From assembly GCF_013177455.1 (NCBI RefSeq), contig NZ_CP053660.1, forward strand, positions 558,001-622,000: DNA of 64,000 bases, written 5' to 3'. Below the pieces are notes generated by a model. The model searched no databases. It saw only the letters and a list, made by a program, of their open reading frames with translations, and had not been told where the DNA came from. The translations under genes were made by a program, and so were the position numbers. Shown in pieces: positions 24,095 through 31,566 of the stretch. Numbering within the stretch: position 1 is the first letter of the stretch; the number at the start of each line of letters is the position of its first letter. Origin of the DNA: Nocardioides marmotae (GTDB taxonomy: Bacteria > Actinomycetota > Actinomycetes > Propionibacteriales > Nocardioidaceae).

Positions 24095-25042
24095 CTACCA
24101 GCGACCGAACTCGTCCGCGAGCTCGCCGCGGTTGAAGGGCGAGTCCTTGCGGCTGAGCAGCTCGCGCCGCTCCTCGGCGCTCAGCGCCTCGAGCTGCGCG
24201 ACGACGGTGGCGGCGACGCCGCTGACCTCCGGGGCGTCGGCGAGCGGGACGACGGTCTGCACGACCCGGTCGTCGTACACGTGGACCATGGTCATCGCCT
24301 GGTGGCCGTCGATGCCGGAGACGAACCGGTGCAGCGGGGCCGGGTCGGAGGTGTAGCAGCTCGCCGAGGCCACCGAGACCGGGATGCCGGCGAAGGTGGA
24401 GTACGTCGTGAAGTGGAAGTGCCCGCCGAGGATCGACCGGACGTCGGTGCCGGCGACCACCTCGGCCAGCCGGTGCTGGTCGGCGAGCTCGATGACCTGG
24501 GCGGCGCGCAGCATCGGGACCGGGATCGGCGGGTGGTGCAGGGCGAGCAGCGTGCCGTGCGGGGCGGGCTCGGCGAGGACGCCGGCCAGCCAGGTCAGCT
24601 GCTCGTCGGCGAGCTCGCCGTGGTGGTAGCCCGGCACCGTGGTGTCGAGGACGACCACGCGCAGGCCACGGACGTCGTACGTGCGGTCCTGCGGGGCGTC
24701 GGACTCCTCGCCGAACAGCAGCCGGGAGTAGGCCGGGCGCTCGTCGTGGTTGCCCATCACCCACACGACCTGGGCGTCCATCGCCTCCGCGGCCGGCTCG
24801 ACCAGCGCCCGCAGCCGTTCGTACGCCGCCGGCTCGGCGAGGTCGGTGAGGTCGCCGGTGAAGACCAGCGCGTCGGGGGAGTGCGGCAGGCGGGTGAGCC
24901 GGTCGAGGGCCAGCCGCAGGCCGGCCTCGGGGTCGACCACGCCGTACTGCCGCGCGCCGCCGGCGAGCAGGTGCGGGTCGCTCACGTGCGCGATCGTGTG
25001 GGTGGGGTCCGGGTGCTGGCCGAGCTGGACGTGGTGGGCCAC
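24095..25042 (-). CDS. Calcineurin-like metallophosphoesterase (CpdA-like)
   Basis: A 315-residue protein with all binuclear metal motifs in order: SDPHLL (D-x-H), FTGDLTD, GNHDE, LHHPP and GGHFHF. The layout resembles CpdA/GpdQ-type class III cyclic-nucleotide phosphodiesterases. The GTG start at 25042 lies shortly before the IAHVSDPH strand; its ribosome site is weak, so the exact start is uncertain. It converges with the PRISE reductase gene 17 bp away. A role in cAMP or phosphodiester turnover is a family inference only. Confidence 0.85.
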   Translation of the reverse strand: MAHHVQLGQHPDPTHTIAHVSDPHLLAGGARQYGVVDPEAGLRLALDRLTRLPHSPDALVFTGDLTDLAEPAAYERLRALVEPAAEAMDAQVVWVMGNHDERPAYSRLLFGEESDAPQDRTYDVRGLRVVVLDTTVPGYHHGELADEQLTWLAGVLAEPAPHGTLLALHHPPIPVPMLRAAQVIELADQHRLAEVVAGTDVRSILGGHFHFTTYSTFAGIPVSVASASCYTSDPAPLHRFVSGIDGHQAMTMVHVYDDRVVQTVVPLADAPEVSGVAATVVAQLEALSAEERRELLSRKDSPFNRGELADEFGRW

Positions 25043-25092
25043 GCGGTCCAGGGTAGGCCCCCTCGGCGACGCGCGCCCGTGCCCAGCAGCGC

Positions 25093-25590
25093 TCAGGCGG
25101 CGTTCGAGGCGGCCAGCGGCGTGAGGTGGAAGACCGGGATCGTCCGGTCGGTCCGCTGCTCGTAGAGCGCGTAGTTCGGCCAGGTCCGCAGCATCGCCTG
25201 CCACGCCTCGGCCCGGGCCTCGCCGTCGAGCTCGCGGGCCGCGACGGTCACGGTGCGGCCGCCCATCGTGGCCGTGACGGTGCCGGCGGTCGGGTCGGCG
25301 GCGCGGAGGTTGCGCACCCACATCGGCATCTTCGGGTCGCCGAAGTAGGAGCCGGCGACCAGCCAGCCGCCGTCGTGGGGCACGCACAACAGCGGCGTGC
25401 TGCGCGGCACGCCGGACTTGCGGCCCGGGACGGTCAGCGTGAGGTTCGGCAACCCGGCGACGTCGAGGATGCTGACCCGCCCGCGCGTGAGCGACTGGAG
25501 CCGCTTGTCGGTCCACACGACCTGGGGGAGCAGTCGCGGCATCCAGGAGATCGCGCCGATCCGCACGGCGAGCGGGGTGAGCAGGCCCAT
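25093..25590 (-). CDS. Deazaflavin (F420)-dependent nitroreductase-family protein (Ddn-like)
   Basis: A 165-residue protein with the split-barrel signature LTVPGRKSGVPRSTPLLCV, followed by GGWLVAGSYFGDPKMPMWVRNL, typical of the Ddn/FDOR-B family of actinobacteria. Members bind F420 and reduce quinones or nitro compounds, or have unknown roles. It starts 10 bp after the fumarylacetoacetase stop, so it is probably co-transcribed with that gene. The substrate is unknown. Confidence 0.85.
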   Translation of the reverse strand: MGLLTPLAVRIGAISWMPRLLPQVVWTDKRLQSLTRGRVSILDVAGLPNLTLTVPGRKSGVPRSTPLLCVPHDGGWLVAGSYFGDPKMPMWVRNLRAADPTAGTVTATMGGRTVTVAARELDGEARAEAWQAMLRTWPNYALYEQRTDRTIPVFHLTPLAASNAA

Positions 25591-25599
25591 GGCGGCAAC

Positions 25600-26715
25600 C
25601 TAGACGAGCGGGGCCCGCGCCGGTTCGATTCGGCCACGGACGTCCCCGAGCGTGATCCGCCCGCCGCCGACGCCGGGCGCGGAGTAGCGCAGCACGACCT
25701 CCGAGCCGTCCTCGAGGAACCGCTCGGCCTCCCACAGCTCGAGGAAGGACCCGCGCTGGTCGGGCTCGGGTCCGCTGATGGTGCCGGAGGCGAACAGGTC
25801 GCCGGTCCGCACGGACGCGCCGTTGGAGGTGAGGTGGGCGAGCATCTGCGCGGGGGACCAGTACGTCGTGCGGTACGGCGGCCGGCTGACCACCTCCCCG
25901 TCGAGCTCGATCTCCACCTCGATGTCGAGCCCGCGGACCTGGCCGGGGCCCAGGTAGGGCAGCGGCTCGGGATCCTGCGCGGGCAGGTCGCACCAGGCGG
26001 CGTCGAGCGCCGCGACCGGCGTCACCCAGTGCGAGACCGAGGTCGCGAAGGACTTGCCGAGGAACGGCCCGAGCGGGACGTACTCCCAGGCCTGGAGGTC
26101 GCGCGCGGACCAGTCGTTGAGGCCGACGACGCCGAAGACGTGCTCGCCGAACGCGGAGTACGGCACCGGGTCGCCGAGCGAGGAGGGCGCCCCGACGACG
26201 AAGCCGAGCTCGGCCTCGACGTCGAGGCGGCGGCTGGGCCCCCAGGTGGGGCCGTCGGGGCCGCCGCGCTGCCCGCACGGACGGACGACGGGGGTCTCGC
26301 TGGCCACGACCGTCCCGGCCCGGCCGTGGTAGCCGACGGGCAGGTGCTTCCAGTTCGGCAGCAGCGGCGCGGAGTCGGGGCGCAGGATGCGGCCGACGTT
26401 GGTGGCGTGGTGCTCGGAGGCGTAGAAGTCGACGTAGTCGGCGACCTCGAACGGCAGGTGCAGCTCGACGTCGGCGAGCGCGATGGTCTCCGCGCCGCCC
26501 TCCAGCAGCGCCCGCGCCTCCTCCCGGGTCTGGCGCCAGACCTCGGGCCCGAGCGCCATGAAGGCGTTCAGGGAGGGGCTGGCCAGCTCGGGGCGGCCGG
26601 TCGCGGCAGCCAGGTCGAGGACGGTGTCCTCGTGGCGGACGCCGACGCGGCGGCGGTCGCCGGCGACGGTGAAGACGCCGTAGGGGAGGTGGTCGAGGTC
26701 GAATCCGGTGCTCAC
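25600..26715 (-). CDS. fahA: Fumarylacetoacetase
   Basis: A 371-residue protein matching the last enzyme of the homogentisate pathway (fumarylacetoacetate to fumarate + acetoacetate). N-terminal segment YGVFTVAGDRRRVGVRHED; metal and active-site regions YASEHHATNVGR, DVEAELGFVVGAPS, LNDWSARDLQAWEYVPLGPFLGKSF and GDLFASGTISGP are all characteristic. It is shorter than the roughly 420-residue animal enzymes but normal for actinobacteria. It lies in a minus-strand run with the unknown gene upstream (40 bp away) and divergent homogentisate dioxygenase beyond. Confidence 0.92.
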   Translation of the reverse strand: MSTGFDLDHLPYGVFTVAGDRRRVGVRHEDTVLDLAAATGRPELASPSLNAFMALGPEVWRQTREEARALLEGGAETIALADVELHLPFEVADYVDFYASEHHATNVGRILRPDSAPLLPNWKHLPVGYHGRAGTVVASETPVVRPCGQRGGPDGPTWGPSRRLDVEAELGFVVGAPSSLGDPVPYSAFGEHVFGVVGLNDWSARDLQAWEYVPLGPFLGKSFATSVSHWVTPVAALDAAWCDLPAQDPEPLPYLGPGQVRGLDIEVEIELDGEVVSRPPYRTTYWSPAQMLAHLTSNGASVRTGDLFASGTISGPEPDQRGSFLELWEAERFLEDGSEVVLRYSAPGVGGGRITLGDVRGRIEPARAPLV

Positions 26716-26755
26716 GCGGGTCCCGTTACCCGTGTGCCCTCACCCGAAGCGCCCC

Positions 26756-27610
26756 TCATCCGACGCCCAGTGCCCGGATGTCGGCCATCGGCTCCTCGAC
26801 GCTGCACGAGCCGAACGAGGTGAACCACCGCCGGCCGGCGGCGAGCTCCGCGGGGTCGGGCCGGAGGTCGCGGTCCTCCAGCGTCGCGACCACCTCGTCC
26901 GCGCCGGCGCCCTCGAAGGCCCGCCGGGTGGCGGCGAGCAGGTTGAGGAAGCCGTGCCGCTCGGCGCCGTCCTCGCCGGCGTGGCGCAACGCGCGGTGCA
27001 GCCCGGCGGTGCACCGGAACGGCGTCTCGCGGTCCAGCGCGGCGTCGATCCAGGTCGCGAGCAGCGGCGCCGGCGGGTGCTGGAAGGCCTCGAGCCCGCC
27101 GGTGCGCAGCTTCAGGCGCAGCTCGGCGGCGGCCACCTCGTCGGCCGCCGCGAGCCAGGCGTACGTCGCCTCCGACTGCGGCAGCTCGACGTGCACCGCC
27201 ACGTCCTCGTCCAGCACGCCCTCGGCGCGGGCCGCGTCGACGGCGGCGACCACCCGGCGGGCGTTCCCGGGCAGGTCGTCGAGGTCGCGGAGCGCGACGT
27301 CGAGGCCGGCCAGCGGGAGACCCCGCCGCGCACACAGCGCGGCCGGTCCGGCGAGCTGGCCGGCGCCGCCGGTGACCACGACGGTCAGGGGCCCGGCGAA
27401 GCCGGCCGGCAGCGCGGGCAGGTCGGTGTCGCGCACCACGAACGAGCCGGTGAGCGTCGCGGCGTCGCCGGTCCGCGCGGCGTACGCCTCGGCGGCCGTG
27501 GCCAGCTCCGCGTCGCCCGGCGGGAAGATCGCGGCGTCGTCGACCAGTCCGGTCCAGAACGGTTCCGTCGTCACGGGCGCCACGATAGCCTCGGCCTGCA
27601 TAGCGGACAT
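26756..27610 (-). CDS. Uncharacterised protein between fumarylacetoacetase and homogentisate dioxygenase
   Basis: A protein of about 284 residues that I cannot assign to a family. Visible segments: FWTGLVDDAAIFPPGDA near the N-terminus, a repeated alternation of hydrophobic strands and Ala-rich helices that suggests an alpha/beta barrel, LKLRTGG, FRCTAGLHRALRH, HGFLNLL and the C-terminal FTSFGSCSVEEPMADI. There are no membrane segments. Starts at ATG 27610, ATG 27601 and GTG 27574 are all possible; none has a good ribosome site. A GATAAT box 9 nt before ATG 27610 favours a leaderless start there. Position argues for a role in homogentisate breakdown, where the maleylacetoacetate isomerase step has no gene here. 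Confidence 0.6.
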   Translation of the reverse strand: MSAMQAEAIVAPVTTEPFWTGLVDDAAIFPPGDAELATAAEAYAARTGDAATLTGSFVVRDTDLPALPAGFAGPLTVVVTGGAGQLAGPAALCARRGLPLAGLDVALRDLDDLPGNARRVVAAVDAARAEGVLDEDVAVHVELPQSEATYAWLAAADEVAAAELRLKLRTGGLEAFQHPPAPLLATWIDAALDRETPFRCTAGLHRALRHAGEDGAERHGFLNLLAATRRAFEGAGADEVVATLEDRDLRPDPAELAAGRRWFTSFGSCSVEEPMADIRALGVG

Positions 27611-27616
27611 CGGCGT

Positions 27617-27627
27617 CCGATTATCGG
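27617..27627. promoter_or_regulatory. Palindrome CCGATTATCGG between divergent tyrosine-pathway genes
   Basis: CCGAT-T-ATCGG is an 11-bp perfect dyad in the 30-bp gap between the unknown gene and hmgA. It contains GATAAT on the minus strand and GATTAT on the plus strand, so it could double as overlapping -10 elements or be an operator. The gap is too short for two full separate promoters. Confidence 0.4.
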
Positions 27628-27640
27628 AGAGGGGTAGGAG

Positions 27641-28816
27641 ATGGCCTACTACCGATCGGTGGGCGACGTGCCGCGCACGCGCCACACCCAGCACCGCGAC
27701 CCCGAGGGCCGCCTCCGCCACGAGGAGCTCATGGGCGAGGAGGGCTTCAGCTCCGACTCCTCCCTGCTCTACCACCGCGGCGTGCCCTCGGCGATCGTCG
27801 CCTCGGAGGTCTGGGCGCTGCCCGACCAGGCGCGCGTGCCCAACCACCCGCTCGCGCCTCGCCACCTGCGGCTGCACGACCTGACCACCGGCCCCGACGC
27901 CGTCACCGACCGCCGGCTGGTCCTCGGCAACGCCGACGTGCGGATCTCCTACGTCCGCACCGGCACCGACCCCTCGGCCTACCACCGCGACGCGGTCGGC
28001 GACGAGTGCGTCTTCGTGGAGTCCGGCAGCGGCGTCGTGGAGACCGTCTTCGGCCTCCTGCCCTACCGCGCCGGCGACTACGTCGTGCTGCCCCGGGCCA
28101 CGACCCACCGCTGGGTGCCTGCCGAGCCCTCGCGGCTCTACTGCATCGAGGCGAGCGGCCACGTCGCGCCGCCGAAGCGCTACCTCTCCCGCTACGGGCA
28201 GCTGCTCGAGCACGCGCCGTACTGCGAGCGCGACCTGCACGGCCCCACCGAGCCGCTCCTGGTCGAGGGCACCGACGTGGAGGTGCTGGTCAAGCACCGC
28301 ACCTCCGCCGGGGTCGTCGGCACCCGCCTGGTCCACGACACCCACCCCTTCGACGTCGTCGGCTGGGACGGGTGCCTCTACCCCTACACCTTCAACATCG
28401 AGGACTACATGCCGATCACCGGCAAGGTGCACCAGCCGCCGCCGGTGCACCAGGTCTTCGAGGGGCCCCGCTTCGTGATCTGCAACTTCCTGCCGCGCAA
28501 GGTCGACTACCACCCGCTGGCGGTGCCGGTGCCCTACTACCACTCCAACGTCGACAGCGACGAGGTGATGTTCTACGTCGCCGGCGACTACGAGGCGCGC
28601 AAGGGCTCGGGCATCGGGATCGGGTCGATCTCCCTCCACCCCGGCGGCCACGCGCACGGCCCGCAGCCCGCGGCGATCGAGGCCTCGCTGGGGGCGGAGC
28701 GGTTCGAGGAGTCGGCGGTCATGGTCGACACCTTCGCGCCCCTCGAGCTCGGCGAGGGCGGCACCGCGTGCGAGGACCCGGCCTACGCATGGTCCTGGGC
28801 CGGGCGCCGCATCTGA
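27641..28816 (+). CDS. hmgA: Homogentisate 1,2-dioxygenase
   Basis: A 391-residue iron dioxygenase that opens the homogentisate ring to maleylacetoacetate. The cupin core includes the family motif YYHSNVDSDEVMFYVAGDY (first His and Glu ligands) and HPGGHAHGPQPAAIE (second His ligand), plus CNFLPRKVDYHP. It begins MAYYRSVGDVPRTRHTQHR, as usual in actinobacterial enzymes. GGTAGGAG precedes the ATG directly. It is divergent from the unknown/fahA genes, forming a compact tyrosine/phenylalanine end-pathway locus. Confidence 0.93.
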   Translation: MAYYRSVGDVPRTRHTQHRDPEGRLRHEELMGEEGFSSDSSLLYHRGVPSAIVASEVWALPDQARVPNHPLAPRHLRLHDLTTGPDAVTDRRLVLGNADVRISYVRTGTDPSAYHRDAVGDECVFVESGSGVVETVFGLLPYRAGDYVVLPRATTHRWVPAEPSRLYCIEASGHVAPPKRYLSRYGQLLEHAPYCERDLHGPTEPLLVEGTDVEVLVKHRTSAGVVGTRLVHDTHPFDVVGWDGCLYPYTFNIEDYMPITGKVHQPPPVHQVFEGPRFVICNFLPRKVDYHPLAVPVPYYHSNVDSDEVMFYVAGDYEARKGSGIGIGSISLHPGGHAHGPQPAAIEASLGAERFEESAVMVDTFAPLELGEGGTACEDPAYAWSWAGRRI

Positions 28817-28831
28817 GGCCATGATGGCCGG

Positions 28832-29848
28832 GTGACCGACCTCGAGCTGCTCATCCCGCGCGACGTCCCGCTCGGCGGGCCCCGGGCGATGACGGTACGG
28901 CGCACCCTGCCGCAGCGGCACCGGTCGCTGGTGGGCGCGTGGTGCTTCCTGGACCACTACGGCCCCGACGACGTGTCCGAGACCGGCGGCATGGTCGTCG
29001 CCCCGCACCCGCACACGGGGCTGCAGACGGTGAGCTGGCTGTTCACCGGCGAGGTCGAGCACCGCGACAGCGCCGGCAACGTGGCCACGGTCCGCCCCGG
29101 CGAGGTCAACCTGATGACAGCCGGGCGCGGCATCAGCCACTCCGAGGTCTCGCCGCCGACCACCACCGTGCTGCACGGCGCCCAGCTGTGGGTGGCGCTG
29201 CCCTCGTCCGCTCGCGACACCGGGCCCGGCTTCGTGCACCACGTCCCCGAGCCGGTGCGCGCGGGCGGGCTGGAGGCGCGGGTCTTCCTCGGCTCCCTGC
29301 TCGGCGTCACCTCCCCGGTGCCGACCCACACCCCGCTGCTCGGCGCCGAGCTGCTGCTCGACCCGGGCGCCGTCGTGACCCTCGACGTCGACCCGGCCTT
29401 CGAGCACGCCGTCCTGGTCGACACCGGCTCGGTGGCGGTCGCCGGCGACTCGGTCGCCGGCGCGGTCGGCAAGGACGCGCTCGGCTACCTCGCACCCGGG
29501 GAGGACCGCCTCGAGCTGCGCGCCGGCGAGGAGCCCACCCGGCTGCTGCTGCTCGGCGGCCCGCCCTTCGGCGAGCAGGTCGTGATGTGGTGGAACTTCC
29601 TGGGCTCCAGCCACGAGGACGTCGTCGCCGCCCGCGAGGCGTGGCAGGCGCAGGTGCTCGCCGACGCGGGCGCCGAGACCCACCCCGACGCCGCCGGCGG
29701 GCTGCGCGAGCGGCCGGCCGCGACCCAGCGGGTGGTGCCGGCCGGCACGGACGTCCGCCCCGGCCGGTTCGGGGTGGTCCCCGGCCAGCCGCTGCCGCCG
29801 ATCCCCGCGCCGCCGCTGCCCAACGCCCGGCTGCGGGCCCGCGGGTGA
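28832..29848 (+). CDS. Pirin-family bicupin protein
   Basis: A 338-residue protein. The N-terminal cupin carries the metal-binding pattern APHPHTGLQTVSWLFTGEVEHRDS with GRGISHSE, the pirin hallmark; the C-terminal domain ends in the WNFLGSSHEDVVAAREAW motif seen in Pirin_C proteins. Some bacterial pirins are quercetinases and others regulate central metabolism; the role here is not known. It starts with GTG 15 bp after hmgA, so it is probably co-transcribed, and overlaps the next gene by 4 bp. Confidence 0.88.
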   Translation: MTDLELLIPRDVPLGGPRAMTVRRTLPQRHRSLVGAWCFLDHYGPDDVSETGGMVVAPHPHTGLQTVSWLFTGEVEHRDSAGNVATVRPGEVNLMTAGRGISHSEVSPPTTTVLHGAQLWVALPSSARDTGPGFVHHVPEPVRAGGLEARVFLGSLLGVTSPVPTHTPLLGAELLLDPGAVVTLDVDPAFEHAVLVDTGSVAVAGDSVAGAVGKDALGYLAPGEDRLELRAGEEPTRLLLLGGPPFGEQVVMWWNFLGSSHEDVVAAREAWQAQVLADAGAETHPDAAGGLRERPAATQRVVPAGTDVRPGRFGVVPGQPLPPIPAPPLPNARLRARG

Positions 29849-30420
29849 CCGGCCCGGTCGTGGGGGAGGACGGCCTCGCCCGCTGTCCGTGGGGCGCCGC
29901 GCCGGGGCTGATGCGCGACTACCACGACGAGGAGTGGGGCCGGCCGGTCACCGGCGAGGCGGCGTACCTCGAACGGCTCACGCTGGAGGCGTTCCAGTCG
30001 GGGCTGTCCTGGGCGACGATCCTGCGCAAGCGCGAGGCGTTCCGCGCGGCGTTCGCGGGCTTCGACGCCGACGTGGTGGCGGCCTACGACGACGGCGACC
30101 GCGCGCGGCTCCTGGCCGACGCCGGCATCGTCCGCAACCGGCTCAAGGTCGACGCGGCGATCACCAACGCCCGCGCCACCGTCGCGCTGCGCGAGCACGA
30201 GGGGCTCGAGGCGCTGGTGCGGTCCTTCGCCCCCGAGGTCTCGCCGGCCCCGGAGACGACCGCGGAGGTCGCGACCACCTCGCCGGCGTCGGTCGCGCTG
30301 TCCAAGGAGCTCAAGCGCCGTGGCTTCGTCTTCGTCGGTCCGACGACCATGCACGCGCTCCTGGAGGCGATCGGGCTCTTCGACCCGCACCTGGTCGGGT
30401 GCCACCGCCGGGGCGCCTGA
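29845..30420 (+). CDS. tag: DNA-3-methyladenine glycosylase I
   Basis: A 191-residue base-excision repair enzyme that removes 3-methyladenine. RCPWGAAPGLMRDYHDEEWG at the N-terminus carries the zinc ligands (Cys, His), EAFQSGLSWATILRKREAF is the glycosylase core, and the C-terminal LVGCHRRG supplies the last zinc ligands. Length is typical for Tag. GTG overlaps the pirin stop. Confidence 0.92.
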   Translation: MTGPVVGEDGLARCPWGAAPGLMRDYHDEEWGRPVTGEAAYLERLTLEAFQSGLSWATILRKREAFRAAFAGFDADVVAAYDDGDRARLLADAGIVRNRLKVDAAITNARATVALREHEGLEALVRSFAPEVSPAPETTAEVATTSPASVALSKELKRRGFVFVGPTTMHALLEAIGLFDPHLVGCHRRGA

Positions 30421-30436
30421 GGGGCAGGATGCCCCG

Positions 30437-30811
30437 GTGCCCACAGGACTCGTCGTCGGACTCACCTGGCTCGTCGCCTGCCAGCTCGCCGGGGAGGTCC
30501 TGGTCCGGCTGAGCGGCGTGCCCGTCCCCGGCCCGGTCGCCGGCATGGTCGTCCTCCTCCTCGCCCTGGAGGTACGTCGCCGGCGGGGCCGCGACACCGA
30601 GCAGGACGCCGCCGTGCGGGCCGCCGACGGGCTGCTGCGCCACCTCCAGCTGCTGTTCGTGCCGGCCGGCGTCGGGGTGATCGCCTACCTCGGCACCCTG
30701 CGCGAGGCGGCGGTGCCGGTCCTCGTCGCGATGGTCGGGTCGTGGGCGCTGGGGCTCCTCGTCATCGGCTGGACCACCCGCGTCCTGGAGCGTCCGGGGC
30801 GGCAGGCGTGA
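30437..30811 (+). CDS. lrgA: CidA/LrgA-family membrane protein
   Basis: A 124-residue protein with four predicted transmembrane segments. The conserved VPVPGPVAGMVVLLLAL and LLFVPAGVGVIAYL stretches are those of the holin-like LrgA/CidA family. GTG 30437 follows the tag stop by 16 bp. It overlaps the LrgB partner by 4 bp. The pair has been tied to control of cell lysis and to export of small acids such as pyruvate; which applies here is open. Confidence 0.87.
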   Translation: MPTGLVVGLTWLVACQLAGEVLVRLSGVPVPGPVAGMVVLLLALEVRRRRGRDTEQDAAVRAADGLLRHLQLLFVPAGVGVIAYLGTLREAAVPVLVAMVGSWALGLLVIGWTTRVLERPGRQA

Positions 30812-31503
30812 GGGAGCTCGTCGAGTCGCCGGTCTTCCTCGTCGGGCTCACCCTCGCGGCCTACCGGATCGGCTGCTGGGTCCGCGACCGGGCGCGCGGG
30901 CACGCGCTGGCCCAGCCGGTGCTCGTCGCGATCGTGGTCACCGGCGCGACGCTGCTCGCTCTCGACATCGACGCCACGGTCTACGCCGACGGCGTCCAGG
31001 TGCTCTCGTTCTGGCTCGGCGCCGCGACGGTGGCGCTCGCGGTGCCGCTGCACCGCCAGGTCTCCCGCCTGCGCGGCTTCGTGGTCCCGATGCTGGTGGC
31101 GATCCCGCTCGGCGTCACCACCTCGGTCGTCTCGGTGGTGCTGCTGGCCCGGTGGACCGGCGCCGACGAGGAGCTGGCGCTCACGCTGAGCCCCAAGGCG
31201 GCCACCACCCCGGTCTCCATCGCGCTCTCGGAGACGATCGGCGGCATCCCGTCGCTGACCGCCGCGCTCACCATCGCCATCGGCGTGCTCGGGGCGATCG
31301 CCGGGCCGGCCCTGCTGACCCTGGCGCGGATCACCGACCGCCGGGCCCGCGGCCTGGCTCTCGGCGGGGTATCCCACGGCATCGGCGCCTCCCGCGCGCT
31401 CGTCGAGGACGAGACCGAGGGCGCCTTCGCCGGGCTGTCGATGGGCCTGACCGCGCTCACCACGAGCCTCCTGCTGCCCCTGCTGCTCACCGTCCTGCTC
31501 TAG
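30808..31503 (+). CDS. lrgB: LrgB-family membrane protein
   Basis: A 231-residue polytopic membrane protein of the LrgB/CidB/PLGG1 family. Characteristic stretches are LALSPKAATTPVSIALSE, GALTIAIG-like helices and LGGVSHGIGASRAL. GTG overlaps the lrgA stop, so both subunits are made together. Confidence 0.9.
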   Translation: MRELVESPVFLVGLTLAAYRIGCWVRDRARGHALAQPVLVAIVVTGATLLALDIDATVYADGVQVLSFWLGAATVALAVPLHRQVSRLRGFVVPMLVAIPLGVTTSVVSVVLLARWTGADEELALTLSPKAATTPVSIALSETIGGIPSLTAALTIAIGVLGAIAGPALLTLARITDRRARGLALGGVSHGIGASRALVEDETEGAFAGLSMGLTALTTSLLLPLLLTVLL

Positions 31504-31566
31504 CCGGGCGCGCCATCGACCCCGGTCGGCTCCGGCGGGGGCCCGGCGTGTGGCAGGTTGGCGCCC

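Noticed and set aside
24095..26278. A single long minus-strand frame covering three genes
   Set aside because: Only the part from 25042 down encodes the phosphoesterase; the upstream part runs opposite or out of frame to the Ddn-like and fumarylacetoacetase genes and reads as Arg/Ala/Pro-rich shadow.
26756..29683. A 975-codon minus-strand frame extending the unknown gene through hmgA
   Set aside because: The extension is antisense to hmgA and pirin and lacks protein-like sequence; the real gene begins near 27574-27610.
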